A stretch of 64,000 nucleotides of DNA from Steinernema hermaphroditum (taxonomy: Eukaryota > Nematoda > Chromadorea > Rhabditida > Steinernematidae). The notes below the pieces were generated by a model. The model was given only the letters and a program-made list of their open reading frames with translations. It was not told the DNA's origin and searched no databases. The DNA lies in contig CM059625.1 in the NCBI GenBank assembly GCA_030435675.1, forward strand, positions 2,108,001-2,172,000, read 5' to 3'. Numbering within the stretch: position 1 is the first letter of the stretch; the number at the start of each line of letters is the position of its first letter. Made by a program: the position numbers and the translations under genes. Below are positions 1 through 11,247 of the stretch, in pieces.

Positions 1-982
1 GGCGAGCCTGGACCGGAAAATAGCAACAAAGTACAATGCGGAAGGTTCCCTTTTTAGTTCAAATAAGGAAGGCACATGGCAGGGCATCATGTAATGTAAT
101 CAGTATCTTTTTGTCGGTCGGCGTTGATCAATTATTTATCCATACCATGCGTGCTGGTAAAGTTCAATTAGGCTCCACTATTCTTCTCTATTTTATCCAC
201 GTACACTCCAGATACAATGTTAGGAAGAGAAAATTTAGCTTTTTGTAGAAAGGCAACGTTATAGTGTACATGCAGGAAAGAAGATTTTAATCGTGTACCT
301 CACTTTCTGTGATCGCCATTGCATCTCCAGGGTTTACCAATTGTTCACTTCATCGTATTGTCGGGACGCCACATCATCATGAGGGCCCTTGGCACACAAT
401 AATTGGCAACATGTTGCATCATCAGATCACTGTTGCTTAACCGGTTTTGAAAATGCACTTCAGATTAAAATTTACGAACTTTGTCCTCCACCTGAATAGT
501 ACATTGTATCTCATTCACCTTTAGAAAGATCGCACACGCTACCTCCCGTGAAATCAGGATAAATCAGTTGTTCGTACACCTGTGTTTTTATCAACAATTT
601 CCAATTGTAGATCATACTACAGTTTCAATTGGTGTTTTTAATAGGAAACTGGAAGTTATACTTTTATTTTCTGAGTGCTTCTTACGCAAAAGTGTTGATT
701 TATGAGGTGTGACTAACATCTGAATTTGAATTCAACCAGAGCGTGCCGAGAGAAGCTATAAAGATCGCTTGTTTACAGCATTATGCGCGTCGCAGTGCAT
801 ATCCATTTTTGTCGCGTGCCGCGTCGTCGTGCCTTCCGGGAACAATTAAAAGCCAATAAGTGAACTTGAACGTTATTTGCAGATTATATCTCTAATTGCA
901 ACACGACCTTCGCTTCGACAAGCTGTTCTTCAAATCGCTATCCTCGTAAAGCTCCGTTTCTTGCTATGCCATATTAGAAACA
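1..982. other. Intergenic / upstream region of SGNH-like gene
   Basis: I see no convincing coding exon here. The region is AT-rich and lies upstream of the first exon at 983. The last 200 bases probably hold the promoter and 5' UTR of that gene. No clear TATA box or spliced-leader acceptor is visible close to the ATG. Confidence 0.5.
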
Positions 983-2511
983 ATGGATTATCAAAGAGGT
1001 ATGATTTCGATGGATTACTTACATGGCCACTAAAAGTTCACTTATTACAGTAGCTATCATGTCCTTTTTGTTTATTGCAAGGCAAACACTTCGATTTGCG
1101 CTTCTTACTAGACACACTTTTGGGCATATAGACGGGTCCTAAATATACATTGCAGAATACATTGTTTGAAGAAGTCAGTAGACTGGATAGTTAGAAGATA
1201 ATGAATGTGGAGTGCCTGATTTACTTTGCACATATCCGTGTTACAGTTGAGTTAGTTATAGTATCATGTAATGTTTGTACACTGCGAGGCAAACAAGTCG
1301 ATTCGCCCCTCTTTTTAGACACACTTTCGAGCATACGTCCTTGATAAACATTGCAAATTACAGTATACTGCATAGTTAGGAGATAATGAACGTTCAGTGC
1401 CTCATGTACTTTGCACATTTGGCTTGAAAAGGCTGCCGTTTAAAAACGATAATTACGATCAATTATTGCAGATATCCGCAATAAATGGCTCAAGGAGATC
1501 GGCAACGCCGTGCTGGCTGGCAAGATGGAACAGGCAAGGAACATGTCATCCATCATCCACACGGTCGTCAACTTCACCAACGACTGTGTGCACACGGCAT
1601 TGACCGCAGGTGATCTGAAGCCAAAGGAAGAACCCGAATCCCCTAAGGAGACGGACAGTAGTGGCGTAGCTCCTATGGATGTTGAAGAGGACGAGATTAC
1701 TGTATCTCCATCTCAAAATTCTCCGAGCACATCGTCCGAAGAAATCTACGATGAGCGACTCATCCCTGTAAGCCCTGCATCCCACGAATCATCACCGACG
1801 CCGAAGCCCGCTTCCCCGGAACCTGTGAAGCCGGACAAACACGACGTAATTCGCATGGAGAAGAAACTGCGAGGCACTCTGCAGTTCCACGGGACTCTAC
1901 CCGAGCACATCTTCTTTGGCGACGGCACAAACTATGCCGTCCGCACGGCCTTCGTCAAAAACTTCGAAGTTATCAGCGCCCCGATTCAGACCGCCTGTCA
2001 CGAGCTATCCCTCTATGTGAAGAACTATCATCACGCTGCTAGGGCCAAGAGAGTCAAGAAAGTGGTGTTATTTTATGGCGATAAGCTTATGGGCGCTGGA
2101 AAGACGGCAAACGCCGTGCACACCGCACTGATGACCTTCATACAGCTGATTCGCAGCGTTATGCCCCGGGCGGAACTGTATGTGATGACCGTTCCTATCG
2201 CTCCACGCATCAAGGACGAGGCGGAGCAGTTCAACGAACTGCTGAAGACATCGATTGGCCCTAACAACTTTCCACGCAGCGTACTGGTCGACATAGCTGA
2301 TCAGATCACGCGCAGGAAGATTGCGTTCAAAAACGGAATCGAGATGTGCCCTCAGGTGGCACGTAGCGTCTTCCATCAGCTCTTTTTCGACATTGGAATT
2401 GGAAAGAATCCGAAACGTTGGGTGAAGGACGAGATAACCGGTCCGATCCAGTGCAAAATGCCGCATGTCCCCTACCGTACTGGTTTTGGCCTTCACCACT
2501 GTTTGCGTTAA
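983..2511 (+). CDS. SGNH-hydrolase-like protein, two exons
   Basis: Exon 1 is 983-998 (MDYQR plus one base) and ends at GTATGA. A 473-nt intron follows, and exon 2 is 1472-2511 after TTGCAG. The joined frame is open for 351 residues. Residues about 70-125 are acidic, Ser/Pro-rich and probably disordered. The C-terminal part has the outline of an SGNH/GDSL fold: a hydrophobic strand followed by FYGD where the family usually has GxND, then a helix, then VMTVPIAPR before a conserved-looking FNELL. The usual catalytic Asn is not evident, so it may be a non-catalytic relative. The family call is inference from pattern only. The gene looks intact, with a poly-A signal 105 bases after the stop. Function is unknown. 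Confidence 0.65.
1081..1425. repeat. Diverged tandem duplication inside an intron
   Basis: Two segments of about 140 bases, 1081-1240 and 1288-1425, are related. Both carry a GGCAAACA...TCGATT start, AGACACACTTT, a GATAATGAA block and a TACTTTGCACAT end. They lie within the first intron of the SGNH-like gene and look like an old local duplication. Confidence 0.6.
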
Positions 2512-2615
2512 TTGATCATCGCATGGAATTGCCGGTTATATTTGTCGTGGAATTACCGGTTATGTAGTTACAATGATCCTCATTACAATTCTATTTGGCA
2601 CTTTAGTTATTTGTT

Positions 2616-2621
2616 AATAAA
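2616..2621 (+). terminator. Poly-A signal AATAAA of the SGNH-like gene
   Basis: AATAAA lies 105 bases after the stop codon at 2511, on the coding strand, and is the first such hexamer downstream. Confidence 0.6.
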
Positions 2622-2802
2622 ATCATGAAAGACTTCTGTAACCAATTGACGAGAAAAGGCAATCACAACAGGTCTAAGTCTCCTAGAACGACGAATTACG
2701 CCTTGATATGAGGCGATGATAAGAGGACAGGACCCCAATTACAAGCGAACGACATAAATTTCCGCTTTATTCCATGGAAAATGCCATAGGACAACCGCAA
2801 AA

Positions 2803-3148
2803 TCACAATGTGATCAACCAGTCCTCTTCGTTGACCACGGTTGGGGTAATTTCAGTACCGCAGGTTGACTCCCTTAGGCTTTGTTCACTTTGTATTGCAG
2901 CATCTCGCTGGAGAAACTGCCGTTCAGTATTCTGATTTTTCTCTGTATTTGGTGATTCTTTCGTTATTTCGTCATTTCTTCGATCCCTCAACATTCCTGA
3001 CAGCATTTTCATCACCAATCGACCTGGATCAGCGCCTCGTAACTAAATCCATCCACATGTGATTTATATCTGACATCATCCAGCTTACCTTTACTGGGTT
3101 CAGCTGCACCAATTCTTCTCTAGTATATTTCCGATCCGTATTTGACAT
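2803..3148 (-). CDS. Small protein with eIF4E-binding motif, two exons
   Basis: Exon 1 (3148-3089) encodes 20 residues and ends at GTAAGC. A 46-nt intron ends in GATTTAG, and exon 2 (3042-2803) ends with TGA. The splice is phase 0 and gives 99 residues. Residues 8-14 read YTREELV, which fits the Y-x4-L-hydrophobic motif by which 4E-BPs, 4E-T and eIF4G bind the back of eIF4E. The rest is charged, Gln/Glu-rich and probably disordered. By analogy it could be a small 4E-BP-like translation repressor, or the N-terminus of a 4E-T-like gene that has been cut short. The motif is visible; the function is inference. It is convergent with the SGNH-like gene (stops 292 bases apart). Confidence 0.5.
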
Positions 3149-3780
3149 TTTGTTTTTAACAGAAGCAACTATCTGGTTCGAAAATAGACATGTCTTATTC
3201 CTGCAACATCGTGCCTTGACGAATGGCAGAGACGTAGATGATAAGGAAGGTACAGCGAAGTTCGTATGTGTAGAAGGCTCACTGAAAATAGATTATTACG
3301 ACGACAGCGTTAAGAACAAAAGTTACCTGCTAGTTGATTCTTCTTCGGCCGAAAAGCCCATTATTGTGAGCCGTAAATTACAGGATATAACAAAATTACA
3401 CGGTTCACTATCTATATTTTGTGGATGCACTGTTTTAAGCACCGAATCTTATCGCGAGCAATGCCCAAGGGATACAAAAATGTATACTTTGCGATGCGTA
3501 CGTCAATGCCACTAAAAGGCTTGAAAAGGTCGTTGTGAAATCGAAGGTGGTGCAAGTAATGTCTGAGAATACTCGTCTGAGCATGTGGTTAAACGGAGTG
3601 AAGCGCCATGTGCCATGAGGGAACGTGGATCTTGATTTGATAGGGCATAAAGTATGGAAACAGAATAAATTGGTGTCGTTCAAGGGCGCGTAAGCAATCA
3701 GCCACTGTGCGGTTGAAATCCAACAATGTGCAACACACTTAACCATTGCATTACCTGAAAATAGCCATTGTCATAAAAAA
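3149..3780. other. Intergenic, no supported gene
   Basis: An open frame of 121 codons (3150-3515, +) exists but has no recognisable domain. Its 5' end overlaps the start of the minus-strand 4E-binding gene, so I do not call it. Nothing else is evident. Confidence 0.4.
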
Positions 3781-3824
3781 AATTGATGAACACTATAACG
3801 AAAGCTGAAAATGTTCGCTGGAGC

Positions 3825-3985
3825 GTCGACGAGCGCGACGGCGAGCGCGTCGGGCGTCAGGCCTCGTTCAAACTCACGCCGACGGGCGACGGCGACGGGC
3901 GACGAGCGACGGGCGACGGCGACGAGTATGAACACGAGTATGAACACCCCGTCGCCCGTCGCCGTCGCCCGTCGGCGTGAATTTG
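3825..3985. repeat. GC-rich minisatellite, degenerate
   Basis: Repeats built on GCGAGCGCGTCGGGCGTC and on GACGGGCGACGG run through this stretch. It is the first of several arrays of the same family that punctuate 3.8-16.5 kb. Confidence 0.75.
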
Positions 3986-4328
3986 AACGCTACCTTAGGG
4001 CTCCCAGAACGCTTTTTTTTGTCATCATCCCCTACGCTATTATTTGCCTATTTAAATACATCGGAAGTCGTGAAATCCCGAGAGTTGAGCTTCGTCTATT
4101 TCCTGCGCCACTCCTACTCGTCACTTGCTGATTCCTTTTTTGCTGTCTCTCTTGTGTGGGGCTTCTAGTGTCGAACATTCTGGCGTGTAGACCGCTCGGA
4201 AATCATGAAACGCAAAAAAGTAGGGTGCGTTTAATTCTGTCCTGGTTTTTTGCTGTTGCTTCTTTGCTTTCCGTTTCTGATTATCGCGTTTTGCTAAATA
4301 CTTCTTCATTTCGATTGTACAATTCAAG

Positions 4329-5609
4329 GACGAAGGCATTGATTTGTTCGCGTACTTTACGTCTTCGTGCTATTCGGGTTTTGGCGATGATGGCACATGA
4401 TTCTACAGCGTGTATCGACGACTTTTTGAACAACTCGCTGCCGAGGATTACGAATATATTGATAATTCGGCTGATCGTTGTCATCCGACGTTTGCAAATT
4501 CAAAGAGTGACTATGAAGAGGTAAGTGTGATGATAATCGCACTTAATTTGCGCGCGGTTCTTTTTGCAAACAATGATCCGCCAGTTCTGAAGTTACAATT
4601 GCGTTTTACATTGCGATTTTAGATGATTGCGCACTTCTATTGCTTTTGGATGGACTTCTCAACATTGCGGTCATTCGCTTGGCTGGACGAACATGATCTG
4701 CGTCAAGCCCCGAACGCGAAATATGTCAAACTCAACAAGGAAAATGAGAACAAAAAAACTACGAGATGCCGGCAAAAAGCAGCACAACGAGCAGATTCGT
4801 GAACTCGTTCAGTTTGCTCGCAAGCGCGACAAGCGTGATATGGCGTACCGGCAAGTTCGGGAAGAGCGACGTCAGCTGCAAGCCCAAAAACAGAGGAAAA
4901 TCGTCAGCGGCAAATTCGACAGCAGCTTGAGTAGGGTGCATTGATTCGACTGTTTCTTACCGATATTTTCAGGCACATGCAACATCACAAGGAGAACGAT
5001 AAACAAAACGAAGATCATTTGCTGGATTTACGCGAAATAGAAGAAGCGCTTGATGCAGAGTATGGAGGTTTGAGTGCCGCTTCAAACGAGGAAATTTTGA
5101 TGATCTGTACTGTGCCGCTTGCGAATAGTCCTTCACGAATATGTATATGTAGCGTACGGCGTTTGATAATATTTCTTACCAACACTATTCTAGGAAGTCG
5201 AAACAAAACCACGATAAGTCAAAGAAGCATTGTGAGAACGTGGCTCTTCTTACGAAACATATACTTGATGAAGACGCAGAGCTATTGTTCAACGCATCGG
5301 TGAATGGCTTACCGGATGAAGAGGGGGACATCACTCCTCCGCAGCCCACGGGAGGCAAGCACTCCAAGAAGCAAAAGAAAAAGGCGTCCGGCATCGGCGA
5401 GCGCGTCGGGCGTCAGCGTCGGCGAGCGCGTCGGGCGTCAGCGTCGGCGAGCGCGTCGGGCGTCAGCGTCGGCGAGCGCGTCGGGCGTTGACCAGTAGGG
5501 TGCATTGACGACAAGCGAGAAAAAGAAAAACGACAAGCGACAAAAGGCGCTGGAGAAGGACGAAGATAGCGACGATTCTGCGCCAAGCCACCAAGCCAAA
5601 TCAAAGAGC
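4329..5609 (+). pseudogene. dnj-17: DNAJC21 / dnj-17-like co-chaperone, damaged copy 1 (no J-domain)
   Basis: Pieces match the middle of DNAJC21/JJJ1-type proteins, which work in late 60S ribosome biogenesis. They include a YFTSSCYSGFGDD block (about 4345), FYSVYRRLFEQLA, SKSDYEE before an intron, FWMDFSTLRSFAW (about 4650), a basic helix KRDKRDMAYRQVREERR (about 4810), the first zinc-finger half around 5105-5135, and a Lys-rich linker to 5609. It is broken: TGA before FYSVY (about 4402), an extra A in the A-run near 4755 relative to the other copy, TAG in the zinc finger where copy 2 has Lys (about 5124), and minisatellite inserted at 5385-5490. The N-terminal J-domain is absent. At 5609/5610 the frame runs directly into cct-1 sequence. 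The matching C-terminal zinc finger lies 4.6 kb away at 10262-10394. Confidence 0.8.
5385..5490. repeat. 19-bp GC-rich minisatellite inside dnj-17-like copy 1
   Basis: Tandem copies of GGCGAGCGCGTCGGGCGTC-type units interrupt the Lys-rich linker after KKQKKK. The DNAJC21-like reading resumes about 30 bases later. Confidence 0.85.
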
Positions 5610-6696
5610 GTTGCTGCCGAGCGTCTCAAGGCCGCTGATCAGCTTTGTCAAGGCGAAACGTCACCCTACGACCGTCATCAACGACTATCGTCTTGCCTGC
5701 AAGGACGCCGATACTTGGAAAAGAACCTCGCCATCCCTACTGAGGAGCTTGGTCATGAGTCGATCATTGGATCGTAAGTGCTCTGTGAACCGTCATCAAA
5801 AACTAATTGTCTGTTCAGGAATGCCGAATTTTTCTCAGAAATGGTCGTCAAAGCCGCGGAGCTTGTAAAGACCGTTGATGCTTCCGGAAAGGTTATCTAC
5901 CCGATCAAGGCCGTTAACGTTCTCAAGGCTCACGGAAAGTCTGCCAGCGAAAACATGCTCATCGAAGGATATGCTCTGAACGGCACAGTTGCCAGCGAAG
6001 GTGAATCAACCCATGCCATTCGAAACTATCGGAAAATTCCCTTTAGCTCTGCCACGCAAGTCCCAAGATCGCCTGTCTCAAGTTCTCTCTCCAGAAGGCC
6101 AAGATGCACCTTGGAATTTCTGTTGTTGTTGAAGACCCAACCAAGTTGGAAGCTATCCGCAGAGAGTAAGTCACCATACATTTTTTATGTTCAGAAAAGG
6201 AAATCACGGTGATTACCTGTGGGTTGTAAATTAGAACAACAAGAGTGCGCTGAATCCTGTTGCGTATACTACGGACTAGTGCGTGTTATTTTTTGCGAAA
6301 CTATGGAACTGAGCTATCCTATCTTTGCTAAACTACTGAAATACATATTCAACGTTTCAGGAAAATGGACATCGTCAAGCGTCGCATTGACAAAATCCTC
6401 AAGGCCGGAGCCAATGTTGTGCTCACCACTGGTGGTATTGACGACCTGTGCCTTAAACAGTTTACTGAGGCCGGTGCCATGGCTGTCAGACGGTGCAAGA
6501 AGGTCGATCTGAAGAGAATTTCCAAGGCTACTGGTGCCAATTTCGTTTCGTCGCTGGCTAACCTTGAAAGAGACGGGAGTTTTGAGTCATCGATGCTGGG
6601 TACCTGTGAAGAGATCGTCCAGGAGCGCATCTCTGACGATGAACTGATCACCATTAAGAAGACTGGCGCTCGCAGTGCCGCTTCGATTATCTTGCG
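5610..6696 (+). pseudogene. cct-1: cct-1 (TCP-1 alpha) partial copy A
   Basis: This matches the CCT/TRiC chaperonin alpha subunit from the [12 protein letters not shown] region to ARSAASIILR. Exons are about 5610-5778, 5821-6162 and 6361-6696, with the expected GTAAG and TTTCAG borders. The equatorial start, including the ATP-binding NDGAT and GDGTT motifs, is missing. An extra base near 5645 breaks the frame relative to copy C. A 36-base block seen in copy C (AARTSMSSKIIG) is lost at a short direct repeat before 5778. Another frame break lies between MPRK and KIACL-type sequence near 6075. The apical part from KMDIVKRRIDKIL onward is well preserved. It cannot encode a working subunit. Confidence 0.9.
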
Positions 6697-6772
6697 GTAA
6701 GTATTGGTTTTTCTTTTCGAAATCATGCACTTATCGATCGATTTTCTCCGCTCATTTGTTCGTCGTTTTCAG

Positions 6773-8354
6773 GGATCAATGTGGTAACCGCCGGTGAAGC
6801 TCTCCTGGCTTTAACGGACACCAGAAACTCTGAACATTCCATCCGCACTCAAAATGGTAAGTAGCGTAGTAGTTTAGTATGCAATGCACTTAGCAAATTG
6901 CATTTATTGGCCATTTTTCCTTTGTGCATGGTTCGGAACGAATTTAGAACGATTAACCAACAAATTCTTAGTTAGTTTCGATAAGGAAATGCAGATCTCA
7001 ACATTGTTCAATTACCTTCGAAGGCGTTCCTACCAATTATTGTCAAATTTATTTGTTTCAGTCACTGCCGCTTGCGCCATTGCCAACATCGTCAAGTCGT
7101 CACTTGGCCCGGTCGGACTGGACAAGATGCTTGTTGACGACGTCGGAGATGTCATCATCACCAACGGCGGTGCGACGATTCTGAAGCAGCTCGAAGTTGA
7201 ACATCCCGCCGGCAAGGTTCTTGTCGAGCTCGTCCAGCTGCAGGACGTGGAAATTGGCGAGAGAACTACAAGAAGGCCGATACTTGGAAAAGAACCTCGC
7301 CATCCCTACTGAGGAGCTTGGCCATGAGTCGATCATTGGATCGTAAGTGCTCTGTGAACGGTCATCAAAAACTAATTGTCTGGTCAGGAATGCCGAATTT
7401 TTCTCAGACATGGTCGTCAAAGCCGCGGAGCTTGAAGAGACCGTTGATGCCTCCGGAAAGGTTATTTACCCGATCAACGCCGTTAACGTCCTCAAGGCTC
7501 ACGGAAAGTCTGCCAGCGAAAGCATGCTCATCGAAGGATATGCTCTCAACTGCACACTTGCCAGCGAAGGTGAATCAACTCTTGCCATTGGGAACTATCA
7601 GAAAACTCCCTTTAGCTATGCCACGCAAGTCCCAAGATCGCCTGTCTCGAGTTCTCTCTCCAGAAGGCACCTTGGAATTTCTGTTGTTGTTGAGGACCCA
7701 ACCAAGTTGGAAGCTATCCGCAGAGAGTAAGTCACCATACATTTTTGATCTGCAGAAAAGGAAATCACGGCGATTACCTGTGGGTTGTAAATTAGAACAG
7801 CGGCAGTGCGCTGAATCCTGTTGCGTATACTACGGACCAGTGCGTGTTATTTTTTGAGAAACTATGGAACATAGCTATCCTATCTTTGCTCAACAACGGA
7901 AATACATATTCAACGTTTCAGGAAAATGGACATCGTCAAGCGTCGCATTGACAAAATCCTCAAGGCCGGAGCCAATGTTGTGCGTACCACTGGTGGTATT
8001 GACGACCTGTGCTTTAAACTGTTTACCGAGGTCGGTGCCATGGCTGTCAGACGGTGCAAGAAGGTCGATCTGAAGAGAATTGCCAAGGCTACTGGTGCCA
8101 CTGGGTACCTGTGAAGAGATCGTTCAGGAGCGCATCTCTGACGATGAACTGATCACCATTAAGAAGACTGGCGCTCGCAGTGCCGCTTCGATTATCTTGC
8201 GGTAAGTATTGGTTTTTCTTTTTGAAATCATTCCTCTCATTTAGCGGTGCCAACGACGTTATGCTCGATGAGATGGAACGCTCTGTTCACGATGCTCTGC
8301 GCGTCTGCCGCCGTGTTCTCGAAAGCAGAAATGTCGTTTGCGGTGGTGGTGCCG
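6773..8354 (+). pseudogene. cct-1: cct-1 partial copy B
   Basis: It starts with the N-terminal exon (AGEALLALTDTR, about 6795-6857), but no in-frame ATG is visible after the TTTTCAG at 6772. The second exon (about 7062) holds the equatorial ATP-binding segment, but NDGAT reads NGGAT and GDGTT reads GERTT. A deletion then joins it to the YLEKNLAIP region. Exon 7388-7728 follows, with an 8-base deletion at about 7665 also seen in copy D. The apical exon (7922-8200) has lost the block between ATGA and GTCEE. A final exon piece (8245-8354) stops in the CGGGA motif, where it joins an inverted copy of 3975-4110. Loss of both nucleotide motifs makes it non-functional. Confidence 0.9.
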
Positions 8355-8394
8355 GCGATGCGCAATCATCTGTCGCAATGTAAAACACACTTGT

Positions 8395-8528
8395 AATTGG
8401 CGCAGGAAATAGACGAAGCTCAACCCCCGGGATTTCACGACTTCCGATGCATTTAAATAGGCAAATAATACCGTAGGGAGTGATGACAAAAAAACGCGTT
8501 CTGGGAGCCCTAAGGTTGCGTTCAAACT
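8395..8528. repeat. Inverted copy of 3975-4110
   Basis: The stretch ending GGGAGCCCTAAGG and running back through GATTTCACGACTTCC is the reverse complement, with small changes, of the sequence at 3985-4110 upstream of dnj-17-like copy 1. It joins cct-1 copy B to the large minisatellite. Confidence 0.75.
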
Positions 8529-8965
8529 CACGCCGACGCCCGACGCGCTCCCCGACGCCCGACGCGCTCCCCGACGCCCGACGCGCTCCCCGACGCCCGA
8601 CGCGCTCCCCGACGCGCTCCCCGACACGCTCCCCGACACGCTCCCCGACACCCGACGCGCTCCCCGACACCCGACGCGCTCCCCGACACCCGACGCGCTC
8701 CCCGACGCCCGACGCGCTCCCCGACACCCGACGCGCTCCCCGACACCCGACGCGCTCCCCGACGCCCGACGCGCTCCCCGACACCCGACGCGCTCGCCGA
8801 CGCCCGACGCGCTCGCCGACGCCCGACGCGCTCGCCGACGCCCGACGCGCTCGCCGACGCCCGACGCGCTCGCCGACGCCCGATGCGCTCGCCGACGCCC
8901 GATGCGCTCGCCGACGCCCGATGCGCTCGCCGACGCCCGATGCGCTCGCCGACGCCCGATGCGAT
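8529..8965. repeat. 19-bp GC-rich minisatellite array
   Basis: More than 20 units of GACGCCCGACGCGCTCSCC in near-perfect tandem. Because 19 is not a multiple of three and the unit has no stop, all frames stay open on both strands. The long Arg/Ala/Pro-rich open frames here are by-products of the repeat, not genes. Confidence 0.95.
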
Positions 8966-10190
8966 TTCAACATTGTTCAATTACTTTCGAAGGCGTTCCT
9001 ACCAATTATTGTCTAATTTATTTGTTTCAGTCACTGCCGCTTGCGCCATTGCCAACATCGTCAAGTCCTCACTTGGCCCGGTCGGGCTGGACAAGATGCT
9101 TGTTGACGACGTCGGAGATGTCATCATCACCAACGACGGAGCGACGATTCTGAAGCAGCTTGAAGTTGAGCATCCCGCCGGCAAGGTTCTTGTCGAGCTC
9201 GCGCAGCTACAGGACGAAGAAGTTGGCGATGGAACGACGTCCGTTGTTATTGTTGCTGCCGAGCTTCTCAAGGCCGCTGATCAGCTCGTCAAGGCGAAGC
9301 TTCACCCTACCACCGTCATCAACGGTTATCGTCTTGCCTGCAAGGAGGCTATCCGGTACTTGGAAAAGAATCTCGCCATCCCTACTGAAGAGCTTGGCCA
9401 TGAGTCGATCATTGGAGCCGCGCGCACATCGATGTCATCCAAGATCATCGGATCGTAAGTGCTCTGTGAACCGTCATCGAAAACTAATTGTCTGTTCAGG
9501 AATGCCGAATTTTTCTGATGCTGGGTACCTGTGAAGAGATTCTCCAGGAGCGCATCTCTGACGTTGAACTGATCACCATTAAGAAGACTGGCGCTCGCAG
9601 TGCCGCTTCGATTATCTTGCGGTAAGTATTGGTTTTTCTTTTCGAAATCATTACTCTCATTTAGCGGTGCCAACGACGTTATGCTGGATGAGATGGAACG
9701 CTCTGTTCACGATGCGCTGTGCGTCTGCCGCCGTGTTCTCGAAAGCAGAAATGTCGTCTGCGGTGGTGGGCCGTCGAAGCCGCCCTCAACGTCTACCTTG
9801 AAGCATTCGCTACTAGCTTGGTATAAAACACCGTTCCTGAGCAGTATTTTCTAGGCCAGCCGTGAACAGCTCCCAATGGCCGCTTTTGCTGATGCCCTGC
9901 TCGTCATTCCTAAGACCCTTGCAAGGAACGCTGCGAAAGACAGCGGTAAACGCGGTAAACTCCGATCCTTCCACTCACTCGTCAGCGAAGAACCCAAATA
10001 CAAGTTTGCCGGTCTGGACCTGATCAAGGGTACTGTGGGCGACCGAAAGAGCGCTGGAGTGCTGGAACCTCTGATTAGCAAAGTTAAGAGTCTGAAGTTC
10101 GCTACTGAGGCCGCTATTACTATTCTTCGTATCGACGATCTCATCAAGCTTGACAAGGTTGAGCCTCGGGGCGGAGGCGAATGTCATTAA
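8966..10190 (+). pseudogene. cct-1: cct-1 partial copy C
   Basis: Intron sequence from about 8968 leads to exon 9031-9455. This is the best-preserved equatorial exon in the window: NDGAT and GDGTTSVV are intact and the frame is clean to SSKIIGS. The next exon begins NAEFF (9500) but jumps within a few bases to GTCEE, so the intermediate and most of the apical domain are deleted. Later exons GANDVMLDEMER (about 9665) and ASREQLPMAAFADALL (9855-10190) are present and end in VEPRGGGECH plus TAA. A missing base in the CGGGAVE segment (about 9768) breaks the frame. The first exon is absent and is replaced by minisatellite. Confidence 0.9.
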
Positions 10191-10261
10191 GAACGATCAT
10201 CATTAGCGCTCCCCGACGCCCGACGCGCTCAATAAGAATAAGAACCAACGCCCAGTGGTCC

Positions 10262-10394
10262 GAAAGAAGCCATCTGCGATGCGTGTCGGGAAACGTTCGA
10301 TTCAAGAACTCAACTCTTTGCTCACTTGAAGGCGTCAGGACATGCCACGTTGAAAAACGTTGGCCCAACGAAGAAATCTAAGAAGGCGAAGTAA
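10262..10394 (+). pseudogene. dnj-17: Detached C-terminal C2H2 zinc finger of dnj-17-like copy 1
   Basis: The frame reads EAICDACRETFDSRTQLFAH and on to a second His, then a Lys-rich tail and TAA at 10392-10394. Spacing CxxC...HxxxxxH matches the second zinc finger at the end of DNAJC21 proteins. It follows cct-1 copy C after one minisatellite unit, and it is the piece missing from the fragment at 4329-5609. The 3' flank (10400-10650) matches the flank of copy 2. Confidence 0.8.
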
Positions 10395-10399
10395 TATTT

Positions 10400-10660
10400 A
10401 ATCGTTTTCGGCATTTGTTTGAATGGTTGGACTGTTGGTAGCCGTTGATTTTGCGAATTTGGTTCTGGTTACGTTGTTTTGAATCGGATTTGGCAGACTT
10501 CTACGTGTACCCATCGACATGGTTATTGTTGCGAACATAAGAGGCCCGGTGACAACTCGGCGCCAAATTCAACTGGGCCTGCAGCCTCACCGATGTCTTC
10601 ACTTCAGAGTCTCAAATGAACGTCCCTGAGAGGGAAGAAGCCATTGCTTGCGTTGAGTTC
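10400..10660. repeat. 3' flank of dnj-17-like copy 1, inverted duplicate of 15185-15470
   Basis: Sequence including TCTACGTGTACCCATCGACA and GAGGCCCGGTGACAACTCGG reappears reverse-complemented at 15240-15370. The duplication therefore extends beyond the coding region. I find no gene within it. Confidence 0.8.
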
Positions 10661-10743
10661 AACACTCAGACTCGGACGCGGCGGGCGTCGGAGCCGCTTG
10701 GCGTTCAACATCCTGTTCAGCCTCTTCCTTTAGCGTCGTTCGC

Positions 10744-10905
10744 TGGAGCGTCGACGAGCGCGTCGGGCGTCGGCGAGTGCGTCGGGCGTCGGCGGGTGCG
10801 TCGGGCGCGTCGTCGGAGCCGCTTGGCGTTCAACATCCTGTTCAGCATCTTCCTCTACTTTATACTGGAATGTTTCGAGATGAACAGGATAAAAAAAATT
10901 GACCA
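10744..10905. repeat. Minisatellite plus inverted segment paired with 13125-13275
   Basis: A short GCGAGCGCGTCGGGCGTCG array is followed by a segment ending in TTTCGAGATGAACAGGAT. The reverse complement of that segment (ATCCTGTTCATCTCGAAACA) is at about 13180. The two copies bracket the 10.9-13.1 kb segment that carries the DP gene. Confidence 0.7.
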
Positions 10906-11247
10906 ACACTAGCACCAAAGCTGGCGCCCGACGGCGCCACGTCCGACGACGCCGCGCCTGCTTTCGATGGGCGAAGCCGAGAATGTGCGCTTCCGAAAGT
11001 TCGATAGTCAGTGCTACATGTCCATGATCAAAATCCGATCCTACCTTCTCAATTTTATAACATTCGTCTCAACTATTCATTCATCGGATGAGCGACAGTT
11101 GTACATCGTAAGGAAAGGTGTTTTATTTTGTTCGAAACTCTGTTGGAAAACAAAAGTCTCACTATGGAAGATGATTCCAGCATGTTGACTCCATGTGACA
11201 GAGGTCGGTTACCGAAAACCGTCATGAAAACCGTTAATATGAATTAG
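10906..11247. other. No supported gene; short motif shared with 17740-17790
   Basis: An open frame from 10967 has no recognisable domain. GAATGTGCGCTTCCGAA and GTTCGATAGT at 10980-11010 recur reverse-complemented at about 17745-17785, so part of this is a further piece of the inverted duplication. Confidence 0.4.

Noticed and set aside
2068..2499. 143-codon minus-strand frame
   Set aside because: Antisense to the well-supported SGNH-like exon, with no domain.
3150..3515. 121-codon plus-strand frame
   Set aside because: No domain, no splice support, and it abuts the start of the minus-strand 4E-binding gene.
8287..9016. Long open frames (up to 228 codons) in several frames of the minisatellite
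   Set aside because: They follow the 19-bp unit in every frame on both strands. The amino-acid pattern has a 19-residue period and no gene-like start or splice structure.
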